Shown here in pieces: positions 33,460 to 42,554 of a stretch of 64,000 nt of DNA. The notes under the pieces were generated by a model that saw only the letters and a list, made by a program, of their open reading frames with translations, was not told the origin of the DNA and did not search any database. How positions within the stretch are numbered: the first letter of the stretch is position 1; each line of letters starts with the position of its first letter. The translations under genes and the position numbers were made by a program. Origin of the DNA: Segniliparus sp051660745 (GTDB lineage: Bacteria > Actinomycetota > Actinomycetes > Mycobacteriales > Mycobacteriaceae); contig NZ_JBOFQF010000047.1 in the NCBI RefSeq assembly GCF_051660745.1, positions 1 to 64,000 of the forward strand. Direction: 5' to 3'.

Positions 33460-35244
33460 ATGGGCTTCGCAGCGCAATACAGCTGGACAGCGCGATATGA
33501 CTGGATCAGGGGCCGCCGAGATTTGGTCGCCGGGCTCACGGTGGCCGCGGTTTCCCTGCCGCAGGGCATGGCGTACGCGCTGATCGCCGGGGTCGACCCG
33601 AGGTTCGGCGTCTACTCGGCGATCGTCGTCACGTTCGTGGCCTCGGTCTTCGGCTCGTCCTCGCACCTCGTCAACGGGCCGACGAGCGCGATCTCGTTGC
33701 TCGTCTTCAGCGCCCTGGCCTTCCTCGACCCGGAGAATTCGAGCGCCCTCTTCGAGGCGTTGTTCCTCCTCGCGGTGCTGGTCGGGGCCTTCCAGATCCT
33801 CATCGCTGTGTTCAAGCTCGGCGATCTGACGCGCTACATCTCCGAATCGGTCATCGTCGGGTTCATCGCGGCGGCGGCCTTCCTCCTCGCGGTCGGCCAG
33901 ATCGGCAACGCGCTGGGGGTCAAGGACAAGGGCAACGGCAAGATGCAGGTGCTGCACCGGCTGTGGCTGACCTTGCTCCACGGCGACGCGATCAATCCCC
34001 GTGCGCTCGTCCTCAGCGTCTCGGCGGTGGTGCTCGCGCTCGTGTTCCGCCGCGTGGTCAAACGCTACGGACTGCCGCAGGTCGACCTCTTGGCGGTGCT
34101 CGTCGTCGCGGCGGTCATCGCGTACGCCGCAGGCTGGGCCGCCCCCGGCAAGGGCGGCAAGACGGCAGTGACCCTCGCGGCGAAAGTCCCGCAGAGCCTG
34201 CCGTCGCCGCATATCCCGCACGTCGACTTCGCCACGCTCGGCGAGCTCTCCCAAGGCGCGTTGGCGATCGCGTTCATCGGGCTGATCGAGGCGCTGTCGA
34301 TCGCCAAAGCCATTGCGCACCAGACCCAGCAGAAGGTCGATTACAACCGGCAGATCCTTGCCGAGGGCCTGGCCAACATCACCGGCGGGTTCTTCCAAAG
34401 CCTGCCGGGCTCGGGGTCGTTGACCCGCTCCGCGATCAACTTCCAAGCAGGCGCCGCCACCCGGTTCTCGGGCATTATCGCGGCGGCGGCGGTGTCCGTC
34501 GCGCTGCTGCTGTTCGCCCCGCTCCTGCATTACGTGCCGCAAGCCGCCCTCGCGGGCCTGCTCTTGGTCACCGCAGTGCGGCTGGTCGACTACAAGCGAT
34601 TGGCCGCCACAGTCAGAGCTTCGCGCTACGACGCGGGCCTCGTGGTCGTCACAGCGCTGACCGGCGTGCTGGTGGATTTGGACAAGGCGGTCCTGCTCGG
34701 CGTCGGGCTGTCGATCCTCTTGTTCGTGCCCCGCGCGGCGAAGCTCAAGGCCGCCGAGCTGGTCGTCACCCCCGAGCGCGTGGTGCGCGAGCGGACCCCC
34801 GACGACGTCGTCGACCCCGCCGTGGTCATCTACGACCTCGAAGGCGAGCTGTTCTTCGGCGCGGCGCCCGAGCTGGACCGCTACCTCGACAGCCTCAGGG
34901 CTCGGATCCGGGCCGACGAGGTGCGGGTCGTCGTGTTGCGTCTGAAACGGGCGCGGCACCCCGACGCGGTCTGCATCGAGCGGCTGGAGCATTTCCTGCG
35001 CGAGGAGCAGGCGCGCGGGGTCGTGATCCTGCTCGCGGGCGTGCAGCCCGACACGCTCGCCGTCTTGAAGAACACCGGGTTCTTGGACTGGTTCCCGCCC
35101 GAGCAGATCTTCCTCGAAGAGGAGGCCGAGTTCTCCGCGACCCTCAAAGCGGTGCGCCACGCCCACGCGAAGCTCGCGAGCGGCGAGCTCGCCGCCGCGA
35201 GGGCGGAAGAGCCCGAGTTGGGGCGGCTCTACTACCTCGTCTGA
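33460..35244 (+). CDS. SulP-family sulfate permease with STAS domain
   Basis: The 594-residue transporter has the SulP signature VAAVSLPQGMAYALIAGVDP near residue 30 and about 12 membrane segments. A cytoplasmic STAS domain covers roughly 460-570 (VIYDLEGELFFGAAPELDRYL). SulP proteins carry sulfate or bicarbonate, usually by ion-coupled symport. The preceding sulfate-binding-protein gene favours sulfate. AGAGGAG precedes ATG 33460. A substrate-binding protein next to a SulP carrier is an odd arrangement, because such proteins normally feed ABC importers. Confidence 0.9.
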   Translation: MGFAAQYSWTARYDWIRGRRDLVAGLTVAAVSLPQGMAYALIAGVDPRFGVYSAIVVTFVASVFGSSSHLVNGPTSAISLLVFSALAFLDPENSSALFEALFLLAVLVGAFQILIAVFKLGDLTRYISESVIVGFIAAAAFLLAVGQIGNALGVKDKGNGKMQVLHRLWLTLLHGDAINPRALVLSVSAVVLALVFRRVVKRYGLPQVDLLAVLVVAAVIAYAAGWAAPGKGGKTAVTLAAKVPQSLPSPHIPHVDFATLGELSQGALAIAFIGLIEALSIAKAIAHQTQQKVDYNRQILAEGLANITGGFFQSLPGSGSLTRSAINFQAGAATRFSGIIAAAAVSVALLLFAPLLHYVPQAALAGLLLVTAVRLVDYKRLAATVRASRYDAGLVVVTALTGVLVDLDKAVLLGVGLSILLFVPRAAKLKAAELVVTPERVVRERTPDDVVDPAVVIYDLEGELFFGAAPELDRYLDSLRARIRADEVRVVVLRLKRARHPDAVCIERLEHFLREEQARGVVILLAGVQPDTLAVLKNTGFLDWFPPEQIFLEEEAEFSATLKAVRHAHAKLASGELAAARAEEPELGRLYYLV

Positions 35245-35314
35245 TCCGGGCCGCCCGACGGGGTCAGGCTGCGCCAGATGTGGCAGGGATAGGAAGTCGC
35301 TGCCAACTCGCCTG

Positions 35315-35950
35315 CTAGCTCTTCTCTGAGTCCGGATCGAGAGGGCGCTCCCCGGTCTCGGGAGACTCGGGCTGGAGGAAGCCTCCGGCGAACTGCGCCA
35401 GATCGGTGAACAGCGCGGTGGAGACTTTCGGATCGATGATTCTGCGCACCGCGAGGCCGACCACCAGGTTCATCGTCGCCTCGGCGACCTTGCGGACCGG
35501 GAGCGCTCCGGCGGCCTCCTCTGGCAACAGCTTCTCGATGGCCTGCGCGATGAAGTCCACGCTTCGACCGTGGCGGCCGCCCTCTTCCTTGACGAGTTCT
35601 GGGTCCCCCCTCGCGGCCAAGGCGAACTCCAGCTCCAGCAGGGGCCATCCGCTCTTGAGCACTTCTTCGCTCCACGCCTCGATGCTCGCGATGGCCTCGG
35701 GTTGGCGCAGGCGCAGGATCGCCTCGACCTCCTCGGTCCGTTCGGCCTGGATCTCCTGCAGCACAGCGAGGGCGAGGGCGCCTTTGTTGGGGAAGTTCGA
35801 GTAGAAGGCGCCGCTGGAGAAGCCCGCGCGCTCGGTCACGGCGGCGATCCCGGTGGCGTTGTACCCGTCCTTGAGGAACAGCTCGCGCGCCGAGGCGAGC
35901 AGCAGCGCGCGGGTCTGCGCCTGGCTGTCGGCTCGGGTCATGCGGGTCAT
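35315..35950 (-). CDS. TetR-family transcriptional regulator
   Basis: The 211-residue repressor has the TetR DNA-binding domain at about 12-60 (ALLLASARELFLKDGYNATGIAAVTERAGFSSGAFYSNFPNKGAL), followed by an all-helical ligand domain. It is divergent from an SDR and acyl-CoA ligase operon, with a perfect long operator between them, so it very likely represses both itself and that operon. TATGAT lies six bases before ATG 35950, so the mRNA is probably leaderless. Confidence 0.9.
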   Translation of the reverse strand: MTRMTRADSQAQTRALLLASARELFLKDGYNATGIAAVTERAGFSSGAFYSNFPNKGALALAVLQEIQAERTEEVEAILRLRQPEAIASIEAWSEEVLKSGWPLLELEFALAARGDPELVKEEGGRHGRSVDFIAQAIEKLLPEEAAGALPVRKVAEATMNLVVGLAVRRIIDPKVSTALFTDLAQFAGGFLQPESPETGERPLDPDSEKS

Positions 35951-35967
35951 AGGGGTATCATAGTGGC

Positions 35968-35998
35968 GATATTCAGATAGTGGTAATATCTGAATATC
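35968..35998. promoter_or_regulatory. TetR operator, perfect 12-7-12 inverted repeat
   Basis: GATATTCAGATA (35968-35979) and TATCTGAATATC (35987-35998) are exact reverse complements with a 7-base spacer. Imperfect symmetry extends outward (TAGTGGC on the left, ACTACTA on the right). The site begins within 20 bases of the regulator's start and lies 26 bases before the SDR start, overlapping both promoter regions. Confidence 0.85.
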
Positions 35999-36024
35999 AC
36001 TACTACTCCAATGAGAGGTGCCAG

Positions 36025-36951
36025 ATGTCTGCTTCGTCGATCGCGCGAAAGGCTGAAGAGCTGTTGATGGAGGTGGTCGGCCCGCGTCGGCTGAAGAGCC
36101 TCGACGAGCTCAGCGCGGAGGTCCGGGGGAAAGTCGCCCTGGTCACCGGCGCGTCGTTCGGCCAGGGGGAGGCGACAGCCAGGCTTTTGGCGCGCGCGGG
36201 CGCGACAGTCGTCCTCGCCGCGCGGACCAAGGAGCGGTTGGACGAGGTCGTCGCGGAGATCGAGGCCGACGGCGGCCGGGCGCACGCCTACCAGGTCGAC
36301 ATGGGGGACCTGCCCGGCGTCGAGCGGTTCGCGGCCGCGGTGCTCGCCGACCACGGGCACGTGGACTACCTCATCCACAACGCGGGCAAGTCGCTGCGCC
36401 GCTCCATCTATCTCTCCTGCGAGGGGACAAAGGACATGGACGCGATGGTCGGGGTCAACTTCCTCGGGCCGATGCGTCTGACGATGGCGCTGCTGCCGAG
36501 CATGCGCGCGCGCCGGAGCGGGCATATCGTGAACATCTGCACGGCGGGCGTCGAGTTCCCGGTCGCGCCGCGCTGGGGCTTCTACCAGGCGTGCAAGGCG
36601 GGGTTCGACATCTGGCTGCGCTCGGTGGCGATGGAGACCCGCGCCGACGGGATCGGCCTGAGCTCCATCTACGCAGGCCACCTGAAGACCCGGATGGTCG
36701 CGACCGGCTGGGTGCACAAGATGCCGGGGCACACCCCGGAGCAGGCGGCGCAGATCATCGCGCGCTCGCTGGTGCGCAAGCCGCGCATCCAGGCCCCGAT
36801 CATCGGCAGGCCCGCGGAGGTGGCCTCCGTGCTCTTCCGGACGCCGATCGAGCTGTGGCTTGGCTTCACGAACAAGTACTCGGGGGAGACGGCGGCTTCG
36901 ATCAAGGCGCTCGAGGCGACCAGGGCCCGGTCGGCAGGACAGGCTCGATGA
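36025..36951 (+). CDS. Short-chain dehydrogenase/reductase
   Basis: The 308-residue SDR has the cofactor motif TGASFGQG near residues 40-47, HNAGKS near 117 and the catalytic YQACK near 190, with VNICTAG supplying the position of the usual Ser. A preceding 30-residue helix is slightly longer than in classical SDRs. GAGAGG lies before ATG 36025. The stop overlaps the acyl-CoA ligase start in ATGA, so the two form an operon under the adjacent TetR. An oxidoreductase step on a fatty or hydroxy-acyl substrate is plausible. Confidence 0.88.
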   Translation: MSASSIARKAEELLMEVVGPRRLKSLDELSAEVRGKVALVTGASFGQGEATARLLARAGATVVLAARTKERLDEVVAEIEADGGRAHAYQVDMGDLPGVERFAAAVLADHGHVDYLIHNAGKSLRRSIYLSCEGTKDMDAMVGVNFLGPMRLTMALLPSMRARRSGHIVNICTAGVEFPVAPRWGFYQACKAGFDIWLRSVAMETRADGIGLSSIYAGHLKTRMVATGWVHKMPGHTPEQAAQIIARSLVRKPRIQAPIIGRPAEVASVLFRTPIELWLGFTNKYSGETAASIKALEATRARSAGQAR

Positions 36952-38597
36952 GGGGCTCGTGGCGCGTCACTGCGGGCACGGTCTTCGGAGCCGTGCGCGC
37001 GGGACTCGGCTCCGGAGTCGTCGGCCTGGTCGGGCCGAGAACGGCGGCGCGGATGGTCCGAGCCGTCGCCCGGTACGGGCCGAGCCCGGCGACGCTGGTG
37101 GCGGTGGCCGCCGCCCGCACCCCCGATCGGCTCGCCATCGTCGATGAAACGGGCGGATTGAGCTACGCGCAGCTGCAAGCGCAGTGCGAGTCGATCAGCG
37201 CCGCGCTCTACGCGGCCTCGGGCCGCACGGCTCCGAGGTCGGTGGGCGTGCTCTGCCGGAACCATCGGGGCTTCGTGCAGGCGCTGGTCGTCGGACTGCA
37301 GTTGGGGAGCGAGGTGGTGCTGGTCAACACCGAGCTGCCCGAGCAGCAGCTCGGCCACATCCTGCAGCGCCATCGGCCCGAGGTGCTGATCGCCGACTCG
37401 GAGTATCTGCCCGCCCTCGCCGCAGTCGGCTTCGCGGGCAAGATCGTCGTCTCGGACGTGGAACAGGCGGACGGGGAGTGGGCAAACGGGGAGTGGTCAA
37501 ACAAGGCGCAGACGCTCGCCGGATTGGCCCGCGCCGGTGGGGAGCGTCCGCCGAGGACGCGGCGGCCCAGCCGGATCACGATGCTGACCTCCGGCACGAC
37601 GGGCCTCGCCAAAGGCGTCCCCAAATCGGTCAGCCCGCTCGGCGTCCTGGGCGTCGCGGTCTCCGGGCTGAACGTGCTGCGCCTGCGGGCGGGGGACGGC
37701 ATGCTCGTGGCCCCGCCGTTCTTCCACGGGTTCGGCATGCTCGGGGCGATAGCCTCGCTCGCAGTGGGCGGGACTCTCGTCTGCGCGAAGAAATTCGACG
37801 GCGCGTGGGCGCTGGAAGCCGTCGAACGGCACAAAGTCGCGGTCTTCTTCGGGGTGCCCGTGATGTTCCAGCGCCTCCTCGCAGCGGCCGGGCCCGCGCC
37901 GAGGAGGACGAGCCTCCGGCTGGCGCTCACCGGGGCGGCCCCGATGCCGACGCATGTGATCGAAGAGTTCACGCGCGTGTTCGGGAACATCCTCGTCAAC
38001 GGGTACGGCTCCACCGAGGTGGGGATCGTTTCCCTGGCCGCGCCGCGCGATATCGCCGAGTCCCCCAGCACGGTGGGGCGGCCGGTGCTCGGGGTGAAAG
38101 TGCGGGTGCTCGGCGAGGACCGGGCGCCGCTCGCCCCGGGCGAGACCGGGACCGTGTTCGTCAAGGGCGGCCTGGCCACTGCGGCCTACACCGACGACCC
38201 GGTGAAGAACCCGACGGCCAAAGAGGTCGTCGGCGGGTACATCAGCACCGGCGACATGGGGCACTTCGACTCCGGCGGCAGGCTCTATGTGGACGGGCGC
38301 TCGGACGACATGGTCGTCTCCGGCGGGGAGAACGTCTTCCCCGGCGAGGTCGAAGAGGCGCTCGGCGCCCACCCCGCGCTCGTCGACGTCGTCGTGCGGG
38401 GGATCGCGGACCAGGAATACGGCCAGGTGCTGCGCGCCTATCTCGTGGTGGCTCCGGGCGCCGAGCCGCCGGAGCCGGAGGAGCTCAAAGCGCATGTGAA
38501 AAACCGGCTGGAGCGCTACAAAGTGCCGAAAGAGTTCGTCTTCCTGCCGGAGATCCCGCGCAATCCCAGCGGCAAAGTGGTCTTGCCGCACGATTGA
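36948..38597 (+). CDS. Acyl-CoA synthetase (FadD-type)
   Basis: The 549-residue ligase has LTSGTTGLAKGVP near 210, YGSTEVGIVS near 350, STGDMGHFDSGGRLYVDGRSDDM near 430 and the C-terminal NPSGKVV. An N-terminal stretch of about 40 residues is hydrophobic and Gly-rich (GTVFGAVRAGLGSGVVGLVG), suggesting membrane association, as in some mycobacterial FadD proteins. It overlaps the SDR gene and shares its TetR control. It activates a fatty or other carboxylic acid of unknown length. Confidence 0.9.
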   Translation: MRGSWRVTAGTVFGAVRAGLGSGVVGLVGPRTAARMVRAVARYGPSPATLVAVAAARTPDRLAIVDETGGLSYAQLQAQCESISAALYAASGRTAPRSVGVLCRNHRGFVQALVVGLQLGSEVVLVNTELPEQQLGHILQRHRPEVLIADSEYLPALAAVGFAGKIVVSDVEQADGEWANGEWSNKAQTLAGLARAGGERPPRTRRPSRITMLTSGTTGLAKGVPKSVSPLGVLGVAVSGLNVLRLRAGDGMLVAPPFFHGFGMLGAIASLAVGGTLVCAKKFDGAWALEAVERHKVAVFFGVPVMFQRLLAAAGPAPRRTSLRLALTGAAPMPTHVIEEFTRVFGNILVNGYGSTEVGIVSLAAPRDIAESPSTVGRPVLGVKVRVLGEDRAPLAPGETGTVFVKGGLATAAYTDDPVKNPTAKEVVGGYISTGDMGHFDSGGRLYVDGRSDDMVVSGGENVFPGEVEEALGAHPALVDVVVRGIADQEYGQVLRAYLVVAPGAEPPEPEELKAHVKNRLERYKVPKEFVFLPEIPRNPSGKVVLPHD

Positions 38598-38632
38598 TCA
38601 GAACAGGGCGGCACGGACGATAGACTGTGTCG

Positions 38633-39238
38633 GTGACGACAGACACGACCGGAGAGCGCATCCTCGACGCCGCATTGGACGAGCTGCTTCGCTTCGGGAT
38701 CCGGCGGGCGACTGTCGAGGGGATCGCAAAACGGGCCGGGGTGTCGCATATGACCGTGTACCGGCGATGGCCCGCCAAGAACGACCTCGTGCTCGCCGTC
38801 GTGATGCGGGAGATCGAAGGGCTGTTCGCGCACGTCGACAGGGAGATCGCGGCCTTGGAGAGCTTCGAGGACAAGCTGGTCGCCGGGTTTGTCGGGATCT
38901 ACTGGTTCGCGCGCGTCCACCCGCTCTTGGGCAGGACCTTGGAAACCGATCCGGAGGCGGTCCTGCCGGTGCTCACGACCGGCGCGGCGCCCTCGCTCGA
39001 GATGGCGATCAGCTATCTCGCCGGGCACATCGAACGGGCCGCCGCCGCGGAGGACGTCGTGATCGACGCCAGGGGCCTCGCAGAGATATTCGTCCGCCTG
39101 ACGCACTCGTTGCTCGTGTCGCCCGGCTCTGCGGGCCTCGCCGACCAGGCCGAGGTCGAAGAGTACGCCCGGCTGCGCATCCTCCCGATCGCCCAGGCGG
39201 CCATGCCGTCGCGCTACGCGGCCGGGCGCGGCGCCTGA
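38633..39238 (+). CDS. TetR-family transcriptional regulator
   Basis: The 201-residue regulator has the TetR helix-turn-helix at about 8-55 (ERILDAALDELLRFGIRRATVEGIAKRAGVSHMTVYRRWPAKNDL). TAGACT (38621-38626) is followed by six bases and GTG 38633, so I chose that start over GTG 38627, which touches the -10. It follows the FadD gene by 35 bases in the same direction but has its own promoter. I found no clear palindromic operator near it, so its target is unknown. Confidence 0.88.
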   Translation: MTTDTTGERILDAALDELLRFGIRRATVEGIAKRAGVSHMTVYRRWPAKNDLVLAVVMREIEGLFAHVDREIAALESFEDKLVAGFVGIYWFARVHPLLGRTLETDPEAVLPVLTTGAAPSLEMAISYLAGHIERAAAAEDVVIDARGLAEIFVRLTHSLLVSPGSAGLADQAEVEEYARLRILPIAQAAMPSRYAAGRGA

Positions 39239-39463
39239 CCGACGCCACAGCGCCCGAGGAGGACTTCTGGTCCTGGCGGGGCACACTGTCCGCCTTCGAC
39301 CGGTGCCGCGACCCCGAAGCGGCGGCCAAGGGGCCGTCCTGCGCAACGGCGTTGTCGCAGCGGCCGGTGCGTAAGAATTTGTGACGCGTCTCTCTTTTTG
39401 GCCGTAGAATATGGGGACGGCCGCCCTGGCGGCCGGGGTGCGCAGCGACAACAGGAAGGGCGC

Positions 39464-40237
39464 ATGATGAGCCGTTTGCCGATAGTCGCGTACGGGGTCG
39501 TCTGCTATGCGGTCTTCCTCGCCGCTTTTCTCTATTCAGTCGGCTTCGTGGGGGACGTCGTGGTCCCGCGCACCGTCGACCACGCCGTCGCCGCCCCGGT
39601 GCCCGAAGCGCTCGTCGTGGACATCGTGCTGCTCGGGCTGTTCGCCGTCCAGCACAGCGTGATGGCCCGGCCGGGGTTCAAACGGATGCTCACGAGGGCT
39701 GTGCCCGCCGCCATGGAGCGCAGCACGTACGTGCTCGCTTCGAGCCTGCTGCTGGCGCTGTTGTGCTGGCAGTGGCGGACGATCCCCGCCGTGGTCTGGG
39801 ATGTGGCGTGGCGGCCGGGGCGGCTGGCGGTCGAGGCGTTGTTCTGGGCAGGCTGGGCGGTCGTGCTCGCGTCGACCTTCATGATCAACCACTTCGACCT
39901 GTTCGGGCTGCGCCAGGTGTATCTCGCGTGGCGCGGGCGGCCCTACACAGAGGTCGCCTTCCGCACCGAGCTTCTCTATCGGCTCGTGCGGAACCCGATC
40001 ATGCTCGGCTTCCTCGTCGCGTTCTGGGCGGCCCCGACGATGACGGCAGGGCATCTGCTCTTCGCCATGGCGACCACGGCGTACATCTTCATCGCGCTGC
40101 AATTCGAGGAGCACGACCTGGAGCAGGCGCTCGGCGAGCAGTACCGCGAGTACCGCAGGCACGTGCCCATGCTCGTCCCGGGGCTGCGCCCCGGCGGGCG
40201 GACCCGGTCGCCGAAGTCCGGCGTGCGGCCCGCGTGA
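39464..40237 (+). CDS. MddA/isoprenylcysteine-methyltransferase-like membrane protein
   Basis: The 257-residue protein has five or six membrane helices and the C-terminal pattern LLYRLVRNPIMLGFLVAFWAAPTMT with FEEHDLEQALGEQYREYRRHVP, characteristic of membrane methyltransferases of the ICMT/NnrU/MddA group. MddA methylates methanethiol to dimethyl sulfide in several bacteria including mycobacteria, and the length is similar. AGGAAGGG precedes ATG 39464, and TAGAAT (39405-39410) is a good -10. The methyltransferase activity is family knowledge, not proven here. Confidence 0.75.
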   Translation: MMSRLPIVAYGVVCYAVFLAAFLYSVGFVGDVVVPRTVDHAVAAPVPEALVVDIVLLGLFAVQHSVMARPGFKRMLTRAVPAAMERSTYVLASSLLLALLCWQWRTIPAVVWDVAWRPGRLAVEALFWAGWAVVLASTFMINHFDLFGLRQVYLAWRGRPYTEVAFRTELLYRLVRNPIMLGFLVAFWAAPTMTAGHLLFAMATTAYIFIALQFEEHDLEQALGEQYREYRRHVPMLVPGLRPGGRTRSPKSGVRPA

Positions 40238-40254
40238 CGGCGGCCAGGGCGGCG

Positions 40255-40896
40255 CTACGCGGTGGCGCCGCGCTGGCGGGCGCGCACTGCTGCGGCGACG
40301 GCGGGGTCGTCGGCCCTGCCTCGGGCCTGAAGGCCCGCGATCACGCCTTCGACGTTCTGCGCCGGTTGGTTCTGGCTGAGCTTGAACTTGGCCTCGACAC
40401 GGCTGATGACCACTTCGACGCCGACGACGGCGCGCAGCTGCTGCTCGATGAACGCGGCGGGGGCGTGGTCGACGGACCAGGGCTCTGCGGAGTCGGCCTC
40501 GTGCCGCTCGACGAGGCGGCGGATCTGCCGTTCCGCCCAGGCCGGGTCGTCGTGGACGACGAGCCGCCCGTACACATGCGCGGTCACGTAGTTCCACGTC
40601 GGCACCACGCGGTGGTGCTCGGCCTTCGTCGGGTACCAGGAGGGCGACACGTACGCCTCCGGGCCTCGGACGATCACCATCGCCTCGCCTTGCACGGGCT
40701 CGCGCCAGTGGCCGTTGGCCCTTGCCATATGGCCGATCAAGGCCCCGTGCTCGCCGACGGCGGGGTCGTGCTCGAAGGGGAGCGGGGTCGCCACCAGGCC
40801 GCTCGGGGCCATGGTGACCAGGTCCGCGCTCCCCATGTTGGCGAGCAGGTCGCGGACGGCTTCCTCGTCGGGCGCGAAGGGGCGGGGGATGTACAT
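40255..40896 (-). CDS. PaiB-like FMN-binding protein
   Basis: The 213-residue protein has the opening MYIPRPFAPDEEAVRDLL, the HDPAVGEHGALIGHMARANGHWR block and PEAYVSPSWYPTKAEHHRVVPTWNYV, all typical of the FMN-binding split-barrel family named after Bacillus PaiB. PaiB was described as a negative regulator of protease and sporulation genes; many members are probably enzymes. AAAGG lies six bases before ATG 40896. It converges on the MddA-like gene and runs in the same direction as the HAD gene upstream. Confidence 0.87.
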   Translation of the reverse strand: MYIPRPFAPDEEAVRDLLANMGSADLVTMAPSGLVATPLPFEHDPAVGEHGALIGHMARANGHWREPVQGEAMVIVRGPEAYVSPSWYPTKAEHHRVVPTWNYVTAHVYGRLVVHDDPAWAERQIRRLVERHEADSAEPWSVDHAPAAFIEQQLRAVVGVEVVISRVEAKFKLSQNQPAQNVEGVIAGLQARGRADDPAVAAAVRARQRGATA

Positions 40897-40961
40897 CGAG
40901 GCCTTTCGTTCGAGGGCGCGGTGGGAGTGGGCGGAGCGGGTTCTCGCGGGGCGGGCGCCGG

Positions 40962-41663
40962 TCAGGGGGCGCAGCAGCACCGGCTGCCGTGCTCGGACGC
41001 GACTGGTCCGACGGCGGCGGCCCATGCTTGCAATGCGGGGTCGGCCAGCGAGGCCGTGTTGTAGTCGCCGCCGAGATGCTTGCCCGGCTGCGAGGGCACG
41101 CCGACGAGATAGGCGCCCGAAGCCCTGGCGGCGGCAGCGCCAGTGGCGGAGTCCTCCAACGTCACCCCGGCGCAGGGGCGCGCCCCCAGCTTGGCGAACG
41201 CGGCGAGATAGAGATCCGGCGCGGGTTTGGGGTTGCGGACCTCGTCGGCGGCGACGGTGAAGGAGAAATAGCCTGCCAGCCCCGCGCTCCGCAGCGCGCT
41301 GTCGAGCATGCGCCGGGGACTGTTGGTGGCCACGGCGAGCGGAACGCGCCCGGCCAACGCGGCCAGCAGGTCTTCGGCGCCGGGGAGCGGCCTGACCCCC
41401 GCCGCGAGCTCGGCCTCGACAAGGGGGACGAGCTCGGCCTGCAGGCGTGGCCCCTGGCCGGGCAGATCGAGGCAAGCGGCGATGTTCTCGCAGGCCGCCG
41501 GTATCGCACGTCCGATAAGGAGGTCTTTCTCCGTGGGGCCGAACGTCCGTCCGTGCCGCGCGAACAACGTGGCTTCGGCGCGGGACCAGCACACCTCGGT
41601 GTCGAGCAAAAGCCCGTCGCAGTCGAACACGACCGCGCTGACGCGCGAGGGCAGATTGGTCAC
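40962..41663 (-). CDS. HAD-family hydrolase (beta-phosphoglucomutase-like)
   Basis: The 233-residue protein has the HAD motif VVFDCDGLLLDTE near residue 10, ATNSPRRML (motif II Ser/Thr region) near 110, NPKPAPDLYL (motif III Lys) and EDSATGAAAARASG (motif IV). This is subfamily I, acting on sugar phosphates or similar small phosphates. The C-terminus contains a run of cysteines (SRCCCAP). TATCGT is seven bases before GTG 41663, which supports a leaderless start there and not further upstream. Confidence 0.87.
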   Translation of the reverse strand: MTNLPSRVSAVVFDCDGLLLDTEVCWSRAEATLFARHGRTFGPTEKDLLIGRAIPAACENIAACLDLPGQGPRLQAELVPLVEAELAAGVRPLPGAEDLLAALAGRVPLAVATNSPRRMLDSALRSAGLAGYFSFTVAADEVRNPKPAPDLYLAAFAKLGARPCAGVTLEDSATGAAAARASGAYLVGVPSQPGKHLGGDYNTASLADPALQAWAAAVGPVASEHGSRCCCAP

Positions 41664-41733
41664 TTTCTCGACGATACCTGTCCCGCGCCGGGGACGCCCC
41701 GCAATTTCTTCGCCGTCCTGCTGGATGGCCGTC

Positions 41734-42546
41734 TCATCGGCTCGCGCTGCCGACGCCGCGAAGGAAGGTCTCGGCGAAGAGCGAGCAGCTCTCGCGCAGA
41801 TCGGGCAAGACAAGGCCGGGCACGCCCGACGCGGCGGGGCGCAGCGCCGTGTGCATGATCACGGGCCCGATCATCTGCTGGACCAGCACAGGCAGGGGGA
41901 GGTCTCGAACGCGCCCTGCGGCGATCTCGCCTGCGAGCCATTGCCCGAGGCTGGCGAGCATGCGCGGGGCGGTGTGCTGGGCCAGCGCGCGGGCGGCGGG
42001 ATCGGCGGGGCGGGCCATCACTTCGGCGAACATGGCGGGTATGACGCGGGGCTCGCGGCTGAAGACCTCGGCGAACAGCTGGTAGACGCGGTGCACGGTC
42101 TCTTCGAAACTTGCTCGGGGGTCGGCGACCGCCTGCTCGATGTCGAGGACCGGGCCGAAGCGGTCGAAGACGGCGCGCAGCAGCTCGTCCCGACCGCCGA
42201 ACACGGCGTAGAGGCTGTGGACCGAGCATTCCGCCCGGGCGGCGACCGCTTCGAACGTCGTGGCGGCGAGCCCGCGCTCGTCGATGAGCTCCCCGGCGGC
42301 GAGGGTGGCCCGATCCCGGACCGGCGCCCGCCCGCCGGGGTCGACCCCGGCGGCCCGGACGGCCTCGTCGAGGGCGTGCCGCGTCCCGCCGAGGCGGCGG
42401 AGCAGTGTGCTCCTCGAGATCCCGGCTTCGCGGGCGACTTCGCCGAGGGGCACATCTGCCACGTCTTTGCCGAGGGCCTCCGCCGCGCGCAACGCGGCAT
42501 GCACCACGTCCTGCGAGACCTCGGCCGTTGGTTTCGTCGTCGCCAT
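41734..42546 (-). CDS. TetR-family regulator with two tandem helix-turn-helix regions
   Basis: The 270-residue protein is longer than usual TetR proteins (about 200). A first helix-turn-helix-like segment is at about 30-60 (VPLGEVAREAGISRSTLLRRL). A second, more canonical TetR domain is at about 80-125 (ERGLAATTFEAVAARAECSVHSLYAVFGGRDEL). A helical ligand domain follows. It is divergent from the FAD monooxygenase gene, with palindromic sites between them, so it probably controls that gene. TACACT lies six bases before ATG 42546 (leaderless). Confidence 0.85.
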   Translation of the reverse strand: MATTKPTAEVSQDVVHAALRAAEALGKDVADVPLGEVAREAGISRSTLLRRLGGTRHALDEAVRAAGVDPGGRAPVRDRATLAAGELIDERGLAATTFEAVAARAECSVHSLYAVFGGRDELLRAVFDRFGPVLDIEQAVADPRASFEETVHRVYQLFAEVFSREPRVIPAMFAEVMARPADPAARALAQHTAPRMLASLGQWLAGEIAAGRVRDLPLPVLVQQMIGPVIMHTALRPAASGVPGLVLPDLRESCSLFAETFLRGVGSASR

Positions 42547-42554
42547 GCCACGAG

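Noticed and set aside
37471..37504. Short internal duplication (GEWANGEWSN) in the acyl-CoA ligase at 36948
   Set aside because: It is in frame, lies in a variable surface loop region and does not disturb the motifs, so it is a harmless local repeat.
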